A stretch of DNA of 64,000 nt, taken from positions 1 to 64,000 of the forward strand of contig JABENI010000004.1 in the NCBI GenBank assembly GCA_013332095.1, given 5' to 3'. Source of the DNA: Candidatus Bathyoplasma sp. NZ. GTDB taxonomy: Bacteria; Bacillota_I; Bacilli_A; MAG-NZ. Shown in pieces: positions 53,926 to 62,028 of the stretch. The position numbers were made by a program, and so were the translations under genes. Numbering within the stretch: the stretch's first letter is position 1; each line of letters opens with the position of its first letter. The notes under the pieces were generated by a model. That model was given only the letters and a program-made list of their open reading frames with translations. It did not search any database and was not told where the DNA came from.

Positions 53926-55035
53926 TTAAGTTCCTGATATAACGCCTTTAACAAGCCAATCAATATCCTCAATTTTTGGGTCGTCTAATTCTTCGCCAAC
54001 ATTAATTTTAATTATCTCGTTATTATCATAAATTGGTCCATGAGGATTATCCCCACTAAAAATATTAAATCCATTTAGCATGTTAGCCCATAAATCATCT
54101 ACTAACTGTTGATCAGTTGCATCTGTAGTTTTTGGATTTAAAGGTGCTACTTTAACAATTTCATCTTGATATCCATAGAATCCGCTAGCAGTCCAAGTTT
54201 CCTGTTGAATTGCCTCAATTTGCTTTTTCAAATATGGTCCCCAGTTCCATATTGCTGAAGTAATGTTAGAATTTGGAGCATACTCTAACATATCAGAATT
54301 ATACCCAACTGCATACACCCCTTCATTAGCTTCTGCTGCCGCTTGAGTCGCAGAACTATCTAAATGTTGCGTTAAAATATTCGCACCGTTAGCAATTAAA
54401 GCATTTGCGACTACCGTTTCTTTAGCTGGGTCAAACCAACTATCAGTCCTCTTAACCTCTGTAGTAGCATCCGGATCTATTGATTGAGCTCCTAAAGTAA
54501 AAGCATCAATCCCTCTTATTAATTCTGGATATTCAAATGCTACTACATATCCAATTTTAACTGTTTCAGTTGGGTGCATTCTTTTATATGCTTGTGCTGC
54601 TACTGCCCCAGCTACGTATCTAGCATTAACCATTTTTCCGAAATAGTTCCCCATATTATCACTGGTTTTAAATCCTCCAGTGTGTAAGAAACTAATATCT
54701 GGAGATTCTGCTGCAACTTCCTCTACATAATCCATATACCCATATGAAGTAGCTACTATTACGTCACATCCTTGGTCGATTAATTCTCTCATTCTATCTT
54801 TTGAAGAAGCATCTTCAGGAACATCAGTTATAAATATTGTTGTAATATTGAGTTCTTGTTCGACATATTTTCTAGCTTCATCATGTGCTCTTGTCCACGC
54901 ACTCACTTCTGGTTTATTGATGTAAATATATCCAACAGTAAATTCATCTTCAGTTGTTGGTGTGTTATTATTACATCCAGTAACTACTACTAATAATGTC
55001 AATGCAAAAAGCAATAATTTTAATCTTTTTTTCAT
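53926..55035 (-). CDS. BMP-family nucleoside-binding lipoprotein (copy 1)
   Basis: 369 residues. Lipobox VVTGC (Cys21). Basic membrane protein (BmpA/NupN/PnrA) family: 'FTVGYIYINKPEVSAWTRAHDEARKYVEQEL', 'DQGCDVIVATSYGYMDYVEEVA', '[18 protein letters not shown]' and '[30 protein letters not shown]'. The family binds purine nucleosides outside the cell. GGAGGAAATAAG precedes the ATG. First gene of the BMP-nupO-nupP-nupQ-deaminase operon, behind a good promoter. A close paralog lies at 55510-56640. Confidence 0.92.
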   Translation of the reverse strand: MKKRLKLLLFALTLLVVVTGCNNNTPTTEDEFTVGYIYINKPEVSAWTRAHDEARKYVEQELNITTIFITDVPEDASSKDRMRELIDQGCDVIVATSYGYMDYVEEVAAESPDISFLHTGGFKTSDNMGNYFGKMVNARYVAGAVAAQAYKRMHPTETVKIGYVVAFEYPELIRGIDAFTLGAQSIDPDATTEVKRTDSWFDPAKETVVANALIANGANILTQHLDSSATQAAAEANEGVYAVGYNSDMLEYAPNSNITSAIWNWGPYLKKQIEAIQQETWTASGFYGYQDEIVKVAPLNPKTTDATDQQLVDDLWANMLNGFNIFSGDNPHGPIYDNNEIIKINVGEELDDPKIEDIDWLVKGVISGT

Positions 55036-55098
55036 CTTATTTCCTCCTGATTTGAATTGGCTATCTTAAAAGCATAGATAAACCTGTATCATAGTTTT

Positions 55099-55127
55099 AT
55101 TATACTCCTCTTTTTTTAATTATTCAA
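55099..55127 (-). promoter_or_regulatory. Sigma-A promoter of the nucleoside transport operon
   Basis: On the minus strand TTGAAT (55122-55127), a 17-base spacer and TATAAT (55099-55104). The leader that follows ('TTATCTATG...AAGATAGCCAATTC') is conserved in front of both BMP copies, which may reflect the duplication only, or a shared control element. Confidence 0.75.
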
Positions 55128-55264
55128 AAATTCATATTGATGTTATCGTTATATTAAAAAATTTATTAGATTGCTATAAAATTTGCTCTTAAAATTGCAA
55201 AAATAGCAAAATAAATTTCAATAACTTAAAATTTTTTCAATCATTATAACAATCATTGTTAAAT

Positions 55265-55305
55265 AAAAAAGAAACTGCAATAAATAGAATAAAATTCTAT
55301 TTATT
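55265..55305 (-). terminator. Terminator downstream of the fhs fragment
   Basis: AATAAATAGAAT (55279-55290) and ATTCTATTTATT (55294-55305) form a perfect 12-bp stem, with TTTCTTTTTTATT following on the minus strand. It is absent after the intact fhs at 56901. The rest of 55036-55336 holds only the promoter and leader of the BMP gene. Confidence 0.75.
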
Positions 55306-55336
55306 TACAGCCCCTTTATATTTATAATTATTATTT

Positions 55337-55494
55337 TTAGAATAACCCTTCAGCTTTTCCGTTCACTACATCCATACGCATAGCTGCTGGTTTTTTTGGT
55401 AATCCAGGCATTGTCATAACATCACCTGTTAAAACAACGATAAATCCAGTTCCTACACTTGGTCTTAATTTTCTAACCGTAATTCTAAATCCAG
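55337..55494 (-). pseudogene. 3' fragment of fhs left by tandem duplication
   Basis: The minus strand encodes the last 52 codons of formate-THF ligase ('[20 protein letters not shown]', '[20 protein letters not shown]', ending EGLF), nearly identical to 56901-57058 of the intact gene, with only a few base changes. It has no start and lies directly behind the stop of BMP copy 2. It marks the join of a tandem duplication that contained the end of fhs and the BMP gene. Confidence 0.92.
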
Positions 55495-55509
55495 ACTGTG
55501 TTTTTTTTT

Positions 55510-56640
55510 TTATTTATTTGAATATTTCTTATAATTTCCTGATATAACGCCTTTAACGAACCAATCCAGAATCTTAATTTCTGAATCATCTAATTCTTCG
55601 CCAACATCAACTTTCATTACCTCGTTATTATCATAAATTGGTCCGTGAAGATTATCTCCACTAAAAATATTAAATCCATTAAATATGTTAATAAATATGT
55701 CATCTACTAATTGTTGATCAGTTGCATCTGTAGTTTTAGGATTTAATTTAACCATTTCCTTTTGATCATTATAACCATAAAATCCATCAGCAGTCCAAGT
55801 TCCTTGGTGAATTGCCTCAATTCGTTTGCGCGTATATGGTCCCCAGCTCCATATTGATGAAATAATGTTAGACTCCCCTTCATTAGCTTCTGTAGGAGTA
55901 CTAGAATCTATTGGAAGAGCATCTACATATCCCACTGCATACACCCCTTCATTAGCTTCTGCTACCGCTTGAGTTGTAGTACTATCTAAATGTTGCGTTA
56001 AAATATTCGCACCGTTAGCAATTAAATCATTTGCTAGTGCAGTTTCTTTCACGGAGTCAAACGTACTATCAGTCCACTTAACTTCTGTAGTAGCATCAGG
56101 ATCTATTGATTGAGCTCCTAAAGTAAAAGCATCAATCCCTTTTATTACATCTGGATATGCAAATGTTGCTACATATCCAATTTTAACTGTTTCAGTCGGA
56201 TGCATTCTTTTATATGCTTGTGCTGATACTGCCCCAGCTACATATTTAGCATTAACCATTTCACCAAAATAATCCCCTCTGTTATCACTAGTTTTATGTC
56301 CACCAGTGTATAAGAAAATAACATTTGGATATTCTTCTGCAACTTCCTCTACATAATCCCTATACTCAAATGAAATAACTACTATCAAGTCATATCCGTT
56401 ATCGATTTTTTCTATCATTTTATCTTTTGAAGTAGCATCTGCATGAGCTAGAAAAGGAATTGACACAATATCCAAATTAGGGAAATCATACAGTCCTTCC
56501 ATATGTGCCCTATGTGCTATTACCTCTTCATTATTTGAGTACAAATACGCAACCCTAAATCTCTCTGGTTCTGTTCTATCACACCCTGTAACTAATAGTA
56601 ATAATAATGCAAAAAGCAATAATCTTAATCTTTTTTTCAT
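55510..56640 (-). CDS. BMP-family nucleoside-binding lipoprotein (copy 2)
   Basis: 376 residues, Lipobox LVTGC (Cys20). Strongly similar to the copy at 53926 through most of its length, including '[58 protein letters not shown]'. Differences: a short insertion around residue 240 ('[20 protein letters not shown]') that repeats a TEANEG-like piece, changes around the N-terminal ligand region (hydrophobic and acidic exchanges), and a C-terminal extension NYKKYSNK where the duplication join replaced the normal end. Not followed by transporter genes, so its partner would have to be nupOPQ. Possibly a binding protein with shifted specificity; the frame is intact. Confidence 0.88.
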   Translation of the reverse strand: MKKRLRLLLFALLLLLVTGCDRTEPERFRVAYLYSNNEEVIAHRAHMEGLYDFPNLDIVSIPFLAHADATSKDKMIEKIDNGYDLIVVISFEYRDYVEEVAEEYPNVIFLYTGGHKTSDNRGDYFGEMVNAKYVAGAVSAQAYKRMHPTETVKIGYVATFAYPDVIKGIDAFTLGAQSIDPDATTEVKWTDSTFDSVKETALANDLIANGANILTQHLDSTTTQAVAEANEGVYAVGYVDALPIDSSTPTEANEGESNIISSIWSWGPYTRKRIEAIHQGTWTADGFYGYNDQKEMVKLNPKTTDATDQQLVDDIFINIFNGFNIFSGDNLHGPIYDNNEVMKVDVGEELDDSEIKILDWFVKGVISGNYKKYSNK

Positions 56641-56900
56641 CTTTTTTTCTCCTGATTCGAATTGGCTATCTTAAAACCATAGATAATCCTTTATTATATT
56701 CCTTTTTACAATTGTTGACTCAGATAATCACCTTTATACTACAGAATGTATAATATATTTTATAAAATGTCAAATAATTTTGAAACAATATAAATAATTA
56801 GTTACGTCTTTAAATATATATAGTAAGTATCTAAAAAATATTAGATTGCTGTAAAATATGTTCATAAAATAGCAAAATAAATTTCAATAACTTAAAATTT

Positions 56901-58565
56901 TTAGAATAACCCTTCAGCTTTTCCGTTCACTACATCCATACGCATAGCTGCTGGTTTTTTTGGTAATCCAGGCATTGTCATAACATCACCTGTTAAAACA
57001 ACGATGAATCCAGCTCCTACACTTGGTCTTAATTCTCTAACTGTAATTCTAAATCCAGTTGGTCTACCTAATAATTTTGGATCATCTGATAATGAAGATT
57101 GCGTTTTAGCCATACAAACTGCTAAATTATCCCAGCCGTTTTTCTTCATAGTTTTTAATTGAGTTTTAGCACGACCAGTGAAGTCCACTCCATCAGCACC
57201 ATAAATTTTTGTTGCGATTCTTTCAATTTTTTCTTCTAAACTCATATCTAATGAATATAAGTGTTCAAAAGTATTAACTCCATCATTAGTTTCAATTTGT
57301 TTTAATATATTTTTAGCTAAATTAACTGCACCTTCTCCACCTTTAGCCCATACTTCAACTAATTCTACTGGATGGTTATTTTCTTTACACCAATCTTCAA
57401 TAAATTTAACTTCTGCATCACTGTCAGTAATAAATTTATTGATAGCTACTGCATACGGTAATTTAAATTGTTGGATAGAATCAATATGTTTAGCTAAGTT
57501 TTCAATCCCAACTTTTAAAGCATCTACATTTTCAGTAGTTAATTCTTTTTTGTCCATTCCGCCGTGCATTTTTAATGCTCTGATAGTAGCAACGATTACT
57601 ACAGCACTCGGTTTAAAGCCAGCGTATCTAGCTTTGATATTTAAAAATTTTTCAGCACCTAAATCTGCTCCGAATCCCGCTTCTGTTACAACATAATCAG
57701 CTAATTTTCTACCCAAGTTAGTAGCAATTGCACTGTTACAACCATGAGCGATATTAGCAAATGGTCCACCGTGTACTAATGCTGGTGTGTGTTCTAAAGT
57801 TTGAACTAAGTTTGGTTTTAAAGCATCTCTTAAAATTAATACTAAAGCCCCTTCACATTTTAAATCACCAATCGTAACTGGTTGTCTATCATATGTATAG
57901 GCAATAACCATTCTTCTAAGTCTACCTTTTAAATCTTCTAGATCAGTTGATAAACATAACCCCGCCATAATTTCGCTTGCTACAGTTATATTAAACCCAT
58001 CTGCTCTAGGAACACCGTTTGTAGGTCCTCCTAATCCGATAGTTACGAATCTCAGCGCTCTATCATTCATATCTAAACATCTTTTCCAAACAATTCTTCT
58101 CGAATCGATATTCAATTCATTTCCTTGTTGTAAATGATTATCTAAAAGAGCACTAACTGCATTGTTTGCAGTGGTAATAGCATGAATATCTCCAGTAAAG
58201 TGTAAATTTAAATCTTCCATTGGTACAACTTGTGAATATCCTCCACCTGCTGCTCCACCTTTGATACCCATTACTGGTCCAAATGACGGCTCTCTTAATG
58301 CGATAATAGAATCTTTTCCTAATTTACCTAATGCTTGTCCTAATCCAACTGTACAAGTAGTTTTTCCTTCTCCTGCTGGTGTAGGGTTAATTGCTGTTAC
58401 TAAAATTACTTTTCCATTTTTATTAATATCAACATTTGGATTAATTTTTGCTTTATAGTTACCATAAAATTCTAAATTTTCTTCTTTTAATCCTAATTTT
58501 TTTGCGATTTCTTTAATCGGCTTCATTTCCACTTCTTGTGCAATTTCTAAATCTGATTTAAACAT
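56901..58565 (-). CDS. fhs: Formate--tetrahydrofolate ligase
   Basis: 554 residues. Makes 10-formyl-THF from formate, THF and ATP. Seen: '[22 protein letters not shown]' (P-loop), '[36 protein letters not shown]', '[53 protein letters not shown]' and the C-terminal '[18 protein letters not shown]'. AAGGGAGA precedes the ATG. Lies 19 bases after purA, in one operon. The 260 bases after it to BMP copy 2 contain no strong terminator. Confidence 0.97.
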   Translation of the reverse strand: MFKSDLEIAQEVEMKPIKEIAKKLGLKEENLEFYGNYKAKINPNVDINKNGKVILVTAINPTPAGEGKTTCTVGLGQALGKLGKDSIIALREPSFGPVMGIKGGAAGGGYSQVVPMEDLNLHFTGDIHAITTANNAVSALLDNHLQQGNELNIDSRRIVWKRCLDMNDRALRFVTIGLGGPTNGVPRADGFNITVASEIMAGLCLSTDLEDLKGRLRRMVIAYTYDRQPVTIGDLKCEGALVLILRDALKPNLVQTLEHTPALVHGGPFANIAHGCNSAIATNLGRKLADYVVTEAGFGADLGAEKFLNIKARYAGFKPSAVVIVATIRALKMHGGMDKKELTTENVDALKVGIENLAKHIDSIQQFKLPYAVAINKFITDSDAEVKFIEDWCKENNHPVELVEVWAKGGEGAVNLAKNILKQIETNDGVNTFEHLYSLDMSLEEKIERIATKIYGADGVDFTGRAKTQLKTMKKNGWDNLAVCMAKTQSSLSDDPKLLGRPTGFRITVRELRPSVGAGFIVVLTGDVMTMPGLPKKPAAMRMDVVNGKAEGLF

Positions 58566-58584
58566 ATTAATTCTCCCTTATTAT

Positions 58585-59853
58585 TTATAATATTTTCTCC
58601 ATAACGACCGTTTGCTCTCTATCTGGTCCTACTGAGAATATTTTAATTTTGATTTTAGTTAGCTCTTCAATTTTTTTCAAATAATCCTGAGCATTTTGAG
58701 GTAACTGATCAAAATTTTTAACATTAGTAATATCTTCATCCCAACCTGGTAATTCCTCATAGATCGGTTCGACTAATTCTAAATGATCTACAATGCTAGG
58801 TAAAGTATTAATAATTTCACCATCTAACTTATAAGCAGTACAAATTTTTAAAGTTTTGATTCCTGTCAAAACATCTAAGAGCATAATACTAAGTCCATTT
58901 ATTCCACTTACTCTTTTAGAATACTTTAATACAACTGTATCTAACCAACCAATTCTTCTCGGTCTTTTAGTTGTTGTTCCATACTCGTGACCTACTTCTC
59001 TAATCGTTTTAGCTGTTTCATCCTCAAACTCTGTGGGGAAGGCTCCTTCTCCTACTCGAGTTGTGTAAGCTTTTGTAATACCTAAAACGTTATTGATGTA
59101 AGCCGGTGCTACACCCGTGTACAGAGGAACCGCTGCTGCTGTTGGCGAAGAGCTTGTGACAAAAGGATAAGTTCCATGGTCGATACACAGCATTATTCCC
59201 TGTGCTCCTTCAAATAGGACTTTCTTCCCATTTTCTAAAGCTTCATTCAATAGTAGCGATGTATCACAAATCATATTTTTTACAATATCTGAAAATTGTA
59301 CTACTTCATTATAAATCTTTTGAGCACTAATTTCCACCTTTTCGCTAATTTTTTTTATTCTAACTATATTTTCTATTCTCTCTTTTAAATAATCTAAGTC
59401 CAATAAATCTCCCATTCTAATCCCACATCTGAAATGTTTGTCAGTATATGTTGGCCCAATTCCTTTTTTTGTTGTTCCGATTTTTTTCTTACCAGCTAAG
59501 TCTTCATATGCTCCATCTAGTTCTATGTGAAACGGTAAAATAATATGTGCCCGATTAGAGATTTTTAAATTAATGTTGTCAATCCCTCTACTTTTTAATC
59601 CTTCTATCTCTTCAACTAAAGCTTTTAAATTAATTACCATTCCATTAGCCATTATATTTACTTTATTTTTTGATAACACTCCACTAGGCAATAAATGTAG
59701 GGCATATGTTTCTCCGTTGAATACAATTGTATGTCCGGCGTTATTTCCGCCTTGATATCTAACAACAACTTCTGCTTCTTGAGCCAAATAATCAGTAATT
59801 TTCCCTTTTCCTTCATCGCCCCATTGGGTACCTACTACTACTACATTACTCAT
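58585..59853 (-). CDS. purA: Adenylosuccinate synthetase
   Basis: 422 residues. Converts IMP to adenylosuccinate with GTP and aspartate. Seen: 'GTQWGDEGKGKITDYLA' (P-loop), 'GGNNAGHTI', 'KKGIGPTYTDKHFRCGIRMGDLLD', 'FEGAQGIMLCIDHGTYPFVTSSSPTA', 'TKRPRRIGWLDTV' and 'LPGWDEDI'. GGAGA precedes the ATG. One base separates it from the upstream FAD protein gene. Forms a purine/one-carbon operon with fhs. Confidence 0.97.
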   Translation of the reverse strand: MSNVVVVGTQWGDEGKGKITDYLAQEAEVVVRYQGGNNAGHTIVFNGETYALHLLPSGVLSKNKVNIMANGMVINLKALVEEIEGLKSRGIDNINLKISNRAHIILPFHIELDGAYEDLAGKKKIGTTKKGIGPTYTDKHFRCGIRMGDLLDLDYLKERIENIVRIKKISEKVEISAQKIYNEVVQFSDIVKNMICDTSLLLNEALENGKKVLFEGAQGIMLCIDHGTYPFVTSSSPTAAAVPLYTGVAPAYINNVLGITKAYTTRVGEGAFPTEFEDETAKTIREVGHEYGTTTKRPRRIGWLDTVVLKYSKRVSGINGLSIMLLDVLTGIKTLKICTAYKLDGEIINTLPSIVDHLELVEPIYEELPGWDEDITNVKNFDQLPQNAQDYLKKIEELTKIKIKIFSVGPDREQTVVMEKIL

Positions 59854-59854
59854 A

Positions 59855-61249
59855 TTATTTCTCCATTTTTCTTATTATATTTCTCGCAATCCACACACCG
59901 TTAGCTCCAGCTTGTGCCAGCCCTCTCGTCATTCCTGCGCCATCTCCACCAACATATAAATTTTCTACTTTAGTTTCAAAACAATTATTTACCTCAGGTC
60001 TTGCAGAATAAAATTTTGCTTCTACGCCATAAAATAAAGTATGTTCACTTGCTATTCCTGGAGTTATAAAATCTAAAACTTCCACCATTTCAATTAACGA
60101 TTTCATCGTATTATAAGGAAGTACTAATCCCAAATCTCCTGGAATTGCCTCTTTTAATGTAGGAACGACAAATCCTTCTTCTATTCTTTTAGGTGTCGTT
60201 CTTCTTCCTACTTTAATATCACCGTATTTTTGAACAATAATCGAACCGTTTGATAACATATTTGCCAATTGTGATACTTCTCTTGCAAATTCATTTGGTT
60301 GGTCAAATGGACTTTTAAACTCATGTGAAACTAATAGGGCAAAGTTAGTATTATTACTACCTAACGCTTTATCCTTGTACGCATGTCCATTAGCTAACAT
60401 AACTCCACTGTGATTTTCTACTACCACGTGTCCACTTGGGTTAGAACAAAAAGTTCTTACAGTAGTTCCAACACTTGTTCTAAAAATAAATTTACCTTCA
60501 TAGAGATGTTCGTTGATTTCTTCCATAATAATATCGTTTGTTTCAACTCTTACTCCAATATCAACTTGATTACTGATGAATTCAATATCAAATCGACTTA
60601 GTTGTTCTTTCATCCATTCAGAGCCATCTCTTCCTGGTGCTACCACAATATATTTAGAATTTATCGTTTTTCCATTAACTTCTATACCAACAACTTTATT
60701 ATTTTCAACATTTATTTTTTCAACTTTTTTTCCAAAAATAAAATCCACGTTAAGTTTTAAATACTCATATATATTTTGTAAAATTTTTAAATTTTGTTCT
60801 GTCCCTAAGTGTCTAACCTTCGATCTAAGTAATTTAAGTCCATGACTGTAACCGCACTTTTCTATTTCTTTTACCTTGTCAGTATACGGATCTGTAATTC
60901 CGCTAGTTGCACCGTGTTTTAAATTAATTTCATCGACATACATGATCAATTCCTCAACTAGTTCGTTGTCTAAATAATCAGTCATCCAGCCACCAAATTC
61001 ACTGGTAATATTAAATTTTCCATCTGAAAATGCTCCTGCACCACCAAATCCATTGGTGATAGAACACGCTGGTTTACAACCATTAGGTGGACATTTTATA
61101 ATTTTTTTATCTAGTATAGGACATCTTCTTGAGTAAACATCTCTACCTTTGTCAATAACCAAAACTTTTAACAGTTTATTTTTTTTAGTTAACTCATAGG
61201 CTGTAAAAATGCCTGCAGGTCCTGCTCCTACAACTATCACATCGTACAT
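59855..61249 (-). CDS. FAD-dependent dehydrogenase (COG2509 type)
   Basis: 464 residues from the ATG at 61249, behind GGAGGAAAAAC. N-terminal FAD motif 'DVIVVGAGPAGIFTAYELT', then 'RRCPILDKKIIKCPPNGCKPACSITNGFGGAGAFSDGKFN' with several Cys, 'YIVVAPGRDGSEWM', and C-terminal 'NLYVGGDGAGMTRGLAQAGANGVWIARNII'. This architecture matches an uncharacterised FAD-dependent dehydrogenase family (COG2509) with a Cys-rich segment. In-operon position before purA is common in Bacillota and suggests a housekeeping role, but the reaction is unknown. Confidence 0.85.
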   Translation of the reverse strand: MYDVIVVGAGPAGIFTAYELTKKNKLLKVLVIDKGRDVYSRRCPILDKKIIKCPPNGCKPACSITNGFGGAGAFSDGKFNITSEFGGWMTDYLDNELVEELIMYVDEINLKHGATSGITDPYTDKVKEIEKCGYSHGLKLLRSKVRHLGTEQNLKILQNIYEYLKLNVDFIFGKKVEKINVENNKVVGIEVNGKTINSKYIVVAPGRDGSEWMKEQLSRFDIEFISNQVDIGVRVETNDIIMEEINEHLYEGKFIFRTSVGTTVRTFCSNPSGHVVVENHSGVMLANGHAYKDKALGSNNTNFALLVSHEFKSPFDQPNEFAREVSQLANMLSNGSIIVQKYGDIKVGRRTTPKRIEEGFVVPTLKEAIPGDLGLVLPYNTMKSLIEMVEVLDFITPGIASEHTLFYGVEAKFYSARPEVNNCFETKVENLYVGGDGAGMTRGLAQAGANGVWIARNIIRKMEK

Positions 61250-61281
61250 GTTTTTCCTCCAATTTAAATTCATCTACTAAA

Positions 61282-61310
61282 ATGTTATCAATTTTTAACC
61301 GTATAGTCAA
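61282..61310 (-). promoter_or_regulatory. Promoter of the FAD protein-purA-fhs operon
   Basis: On the minus strand TTGACT (61305-61310), a 17-base spacer and TAACAT (61282-61287). The -35 is good and the -10 is moderate. No PurBox pair was recognised. Confidence 0.5.
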
Positions 61311-61360
61311 ATTTAATTCAGTCAACTTGCATTTTTAATTATTAATATCACGTTTGCTAT

Positions 61361-61389
61361 AAAAAAAAATTATCTCCCAAAGAGATAAT
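61361..61389 (-). terminator. Terminator of spoVT
   Basis: ATTATCTC (61369-61376) and GAGATAAT (61382-61389), with nine bases of T on the minus strand after the stem. A second A/T hairpin follows nearer the stop codon. Confidence 0.8.
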
Positions 61390-61418
61390 CTTTCATCTAG
61401 TTTTTTTAATTTAAAAAA

Positions 61419-61949
61419 CTAATTTTCTAAATATTTTCCAATAAAGACACTTGCCGTTTCAGAAATATTTTTATCAACATCCGTAATTCTATCACGACTC
61501 AATATAGCAATTCCGCCAACGATATCACCATAAACATTTATTGGAGAAATCACTAAATTTTCTTGCATAACTAATTCTTCAATTATTTTAAAACCTTCTC
61601 TACTATCAATAATTATACTTTTTCTTTGCTCTAAATACTCATCTAATTTAGAGGAAAGATTCAAATTTAAATAATCTTTTTTATATTTAGAGGTAGTAGC
61701 AACTACTTTTTCTCTATCAAACACAATTACTTCTTTATTATTAACAGAATTAATCGCATCAATATATTTTTTACTAAAATTCCCTATTGCATCAACAGGA
61801 GAAAATTTTTTTAAAACTACCTCGTTTTCATGCTTCACAAAAATTTCAAGAGAATCACCTTCTCTTATTTTCATATTTCTTCTTATTTCTTTAGGAATCA
61901 CAATTCTGCCTAAATCATCAATTCTTCTAATTACACCAGTTGCTTTCAT
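61419..61949 (-). CDS. spoVT: Stage V sporulation protein T
   Basis: 176 residues from the ATG at 61949, behind GCGAGGTG (an upstream in-frame start lacks a ribosome binding site). AbrB-type swapped-hairpin DNA-binding domain at the N-terminus ('MKATGVIRRIDDLGRIVIPKEIRRNMKIREGDSLEIFV') and a GAF-like C-terminal domain ('ISPINVYGDIVGGIAILSRD'). Late forespore regulator that tunes sigma-G genes. It lies directly downstream of mfd, exactly as in Bacillus, which supports orthology. The length equals that of the Bacillus protein. Confidence 0.95.
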   Translation of the reverse strand: MKATGVIRRIDDLGRIVIPKEIRRNMKIREGDSLEIFVKHENEVVLKKFSPVDAIGNFSKKYIDAINSVNNKEVIVFDREKVVATTSKYKKDYLNLNLSSKLDEYLEQRKSIIIDSREGFKIIEELVMQENLVISPINVYGDIVGGIAILSRDRITDVDKNISETASVFIGKYLEN

Positions 61950-61979
61950 TTTGCACCTCGCTTTCAACCAATATAAAAT

Positions 61980-62008
61980 TATTTTGTGATATATTTCCTA
62001 AAATATAC
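61980..62008 (-). promoter_or_regulatory. Sigma-G-like promoter of spoVT
   Basis: On the minus strand GTATA (62004-62008), a 17-base spacer and CAAAATA (61980-61986), compared with the forespore sigma-G pattern GHATR-N17/18-CATWHTA: one mismatch in all. spoVT is a sigma-G gene in Bacillus. It lies about 30 bases before the ATG. Confidence 0.55.
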
Positions 62009-62028
62009 AAAATTTTCTACAATATTTT

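Noticed and set aside
55036-55099. Purine riboswitch in the leader of the BMP-nup operon
   Set aside because: The leader lacks the paired-loop pattern and the conserved core of guanine/adenine riboswitches; its similarity to the other BMP leader is explained by duplication.
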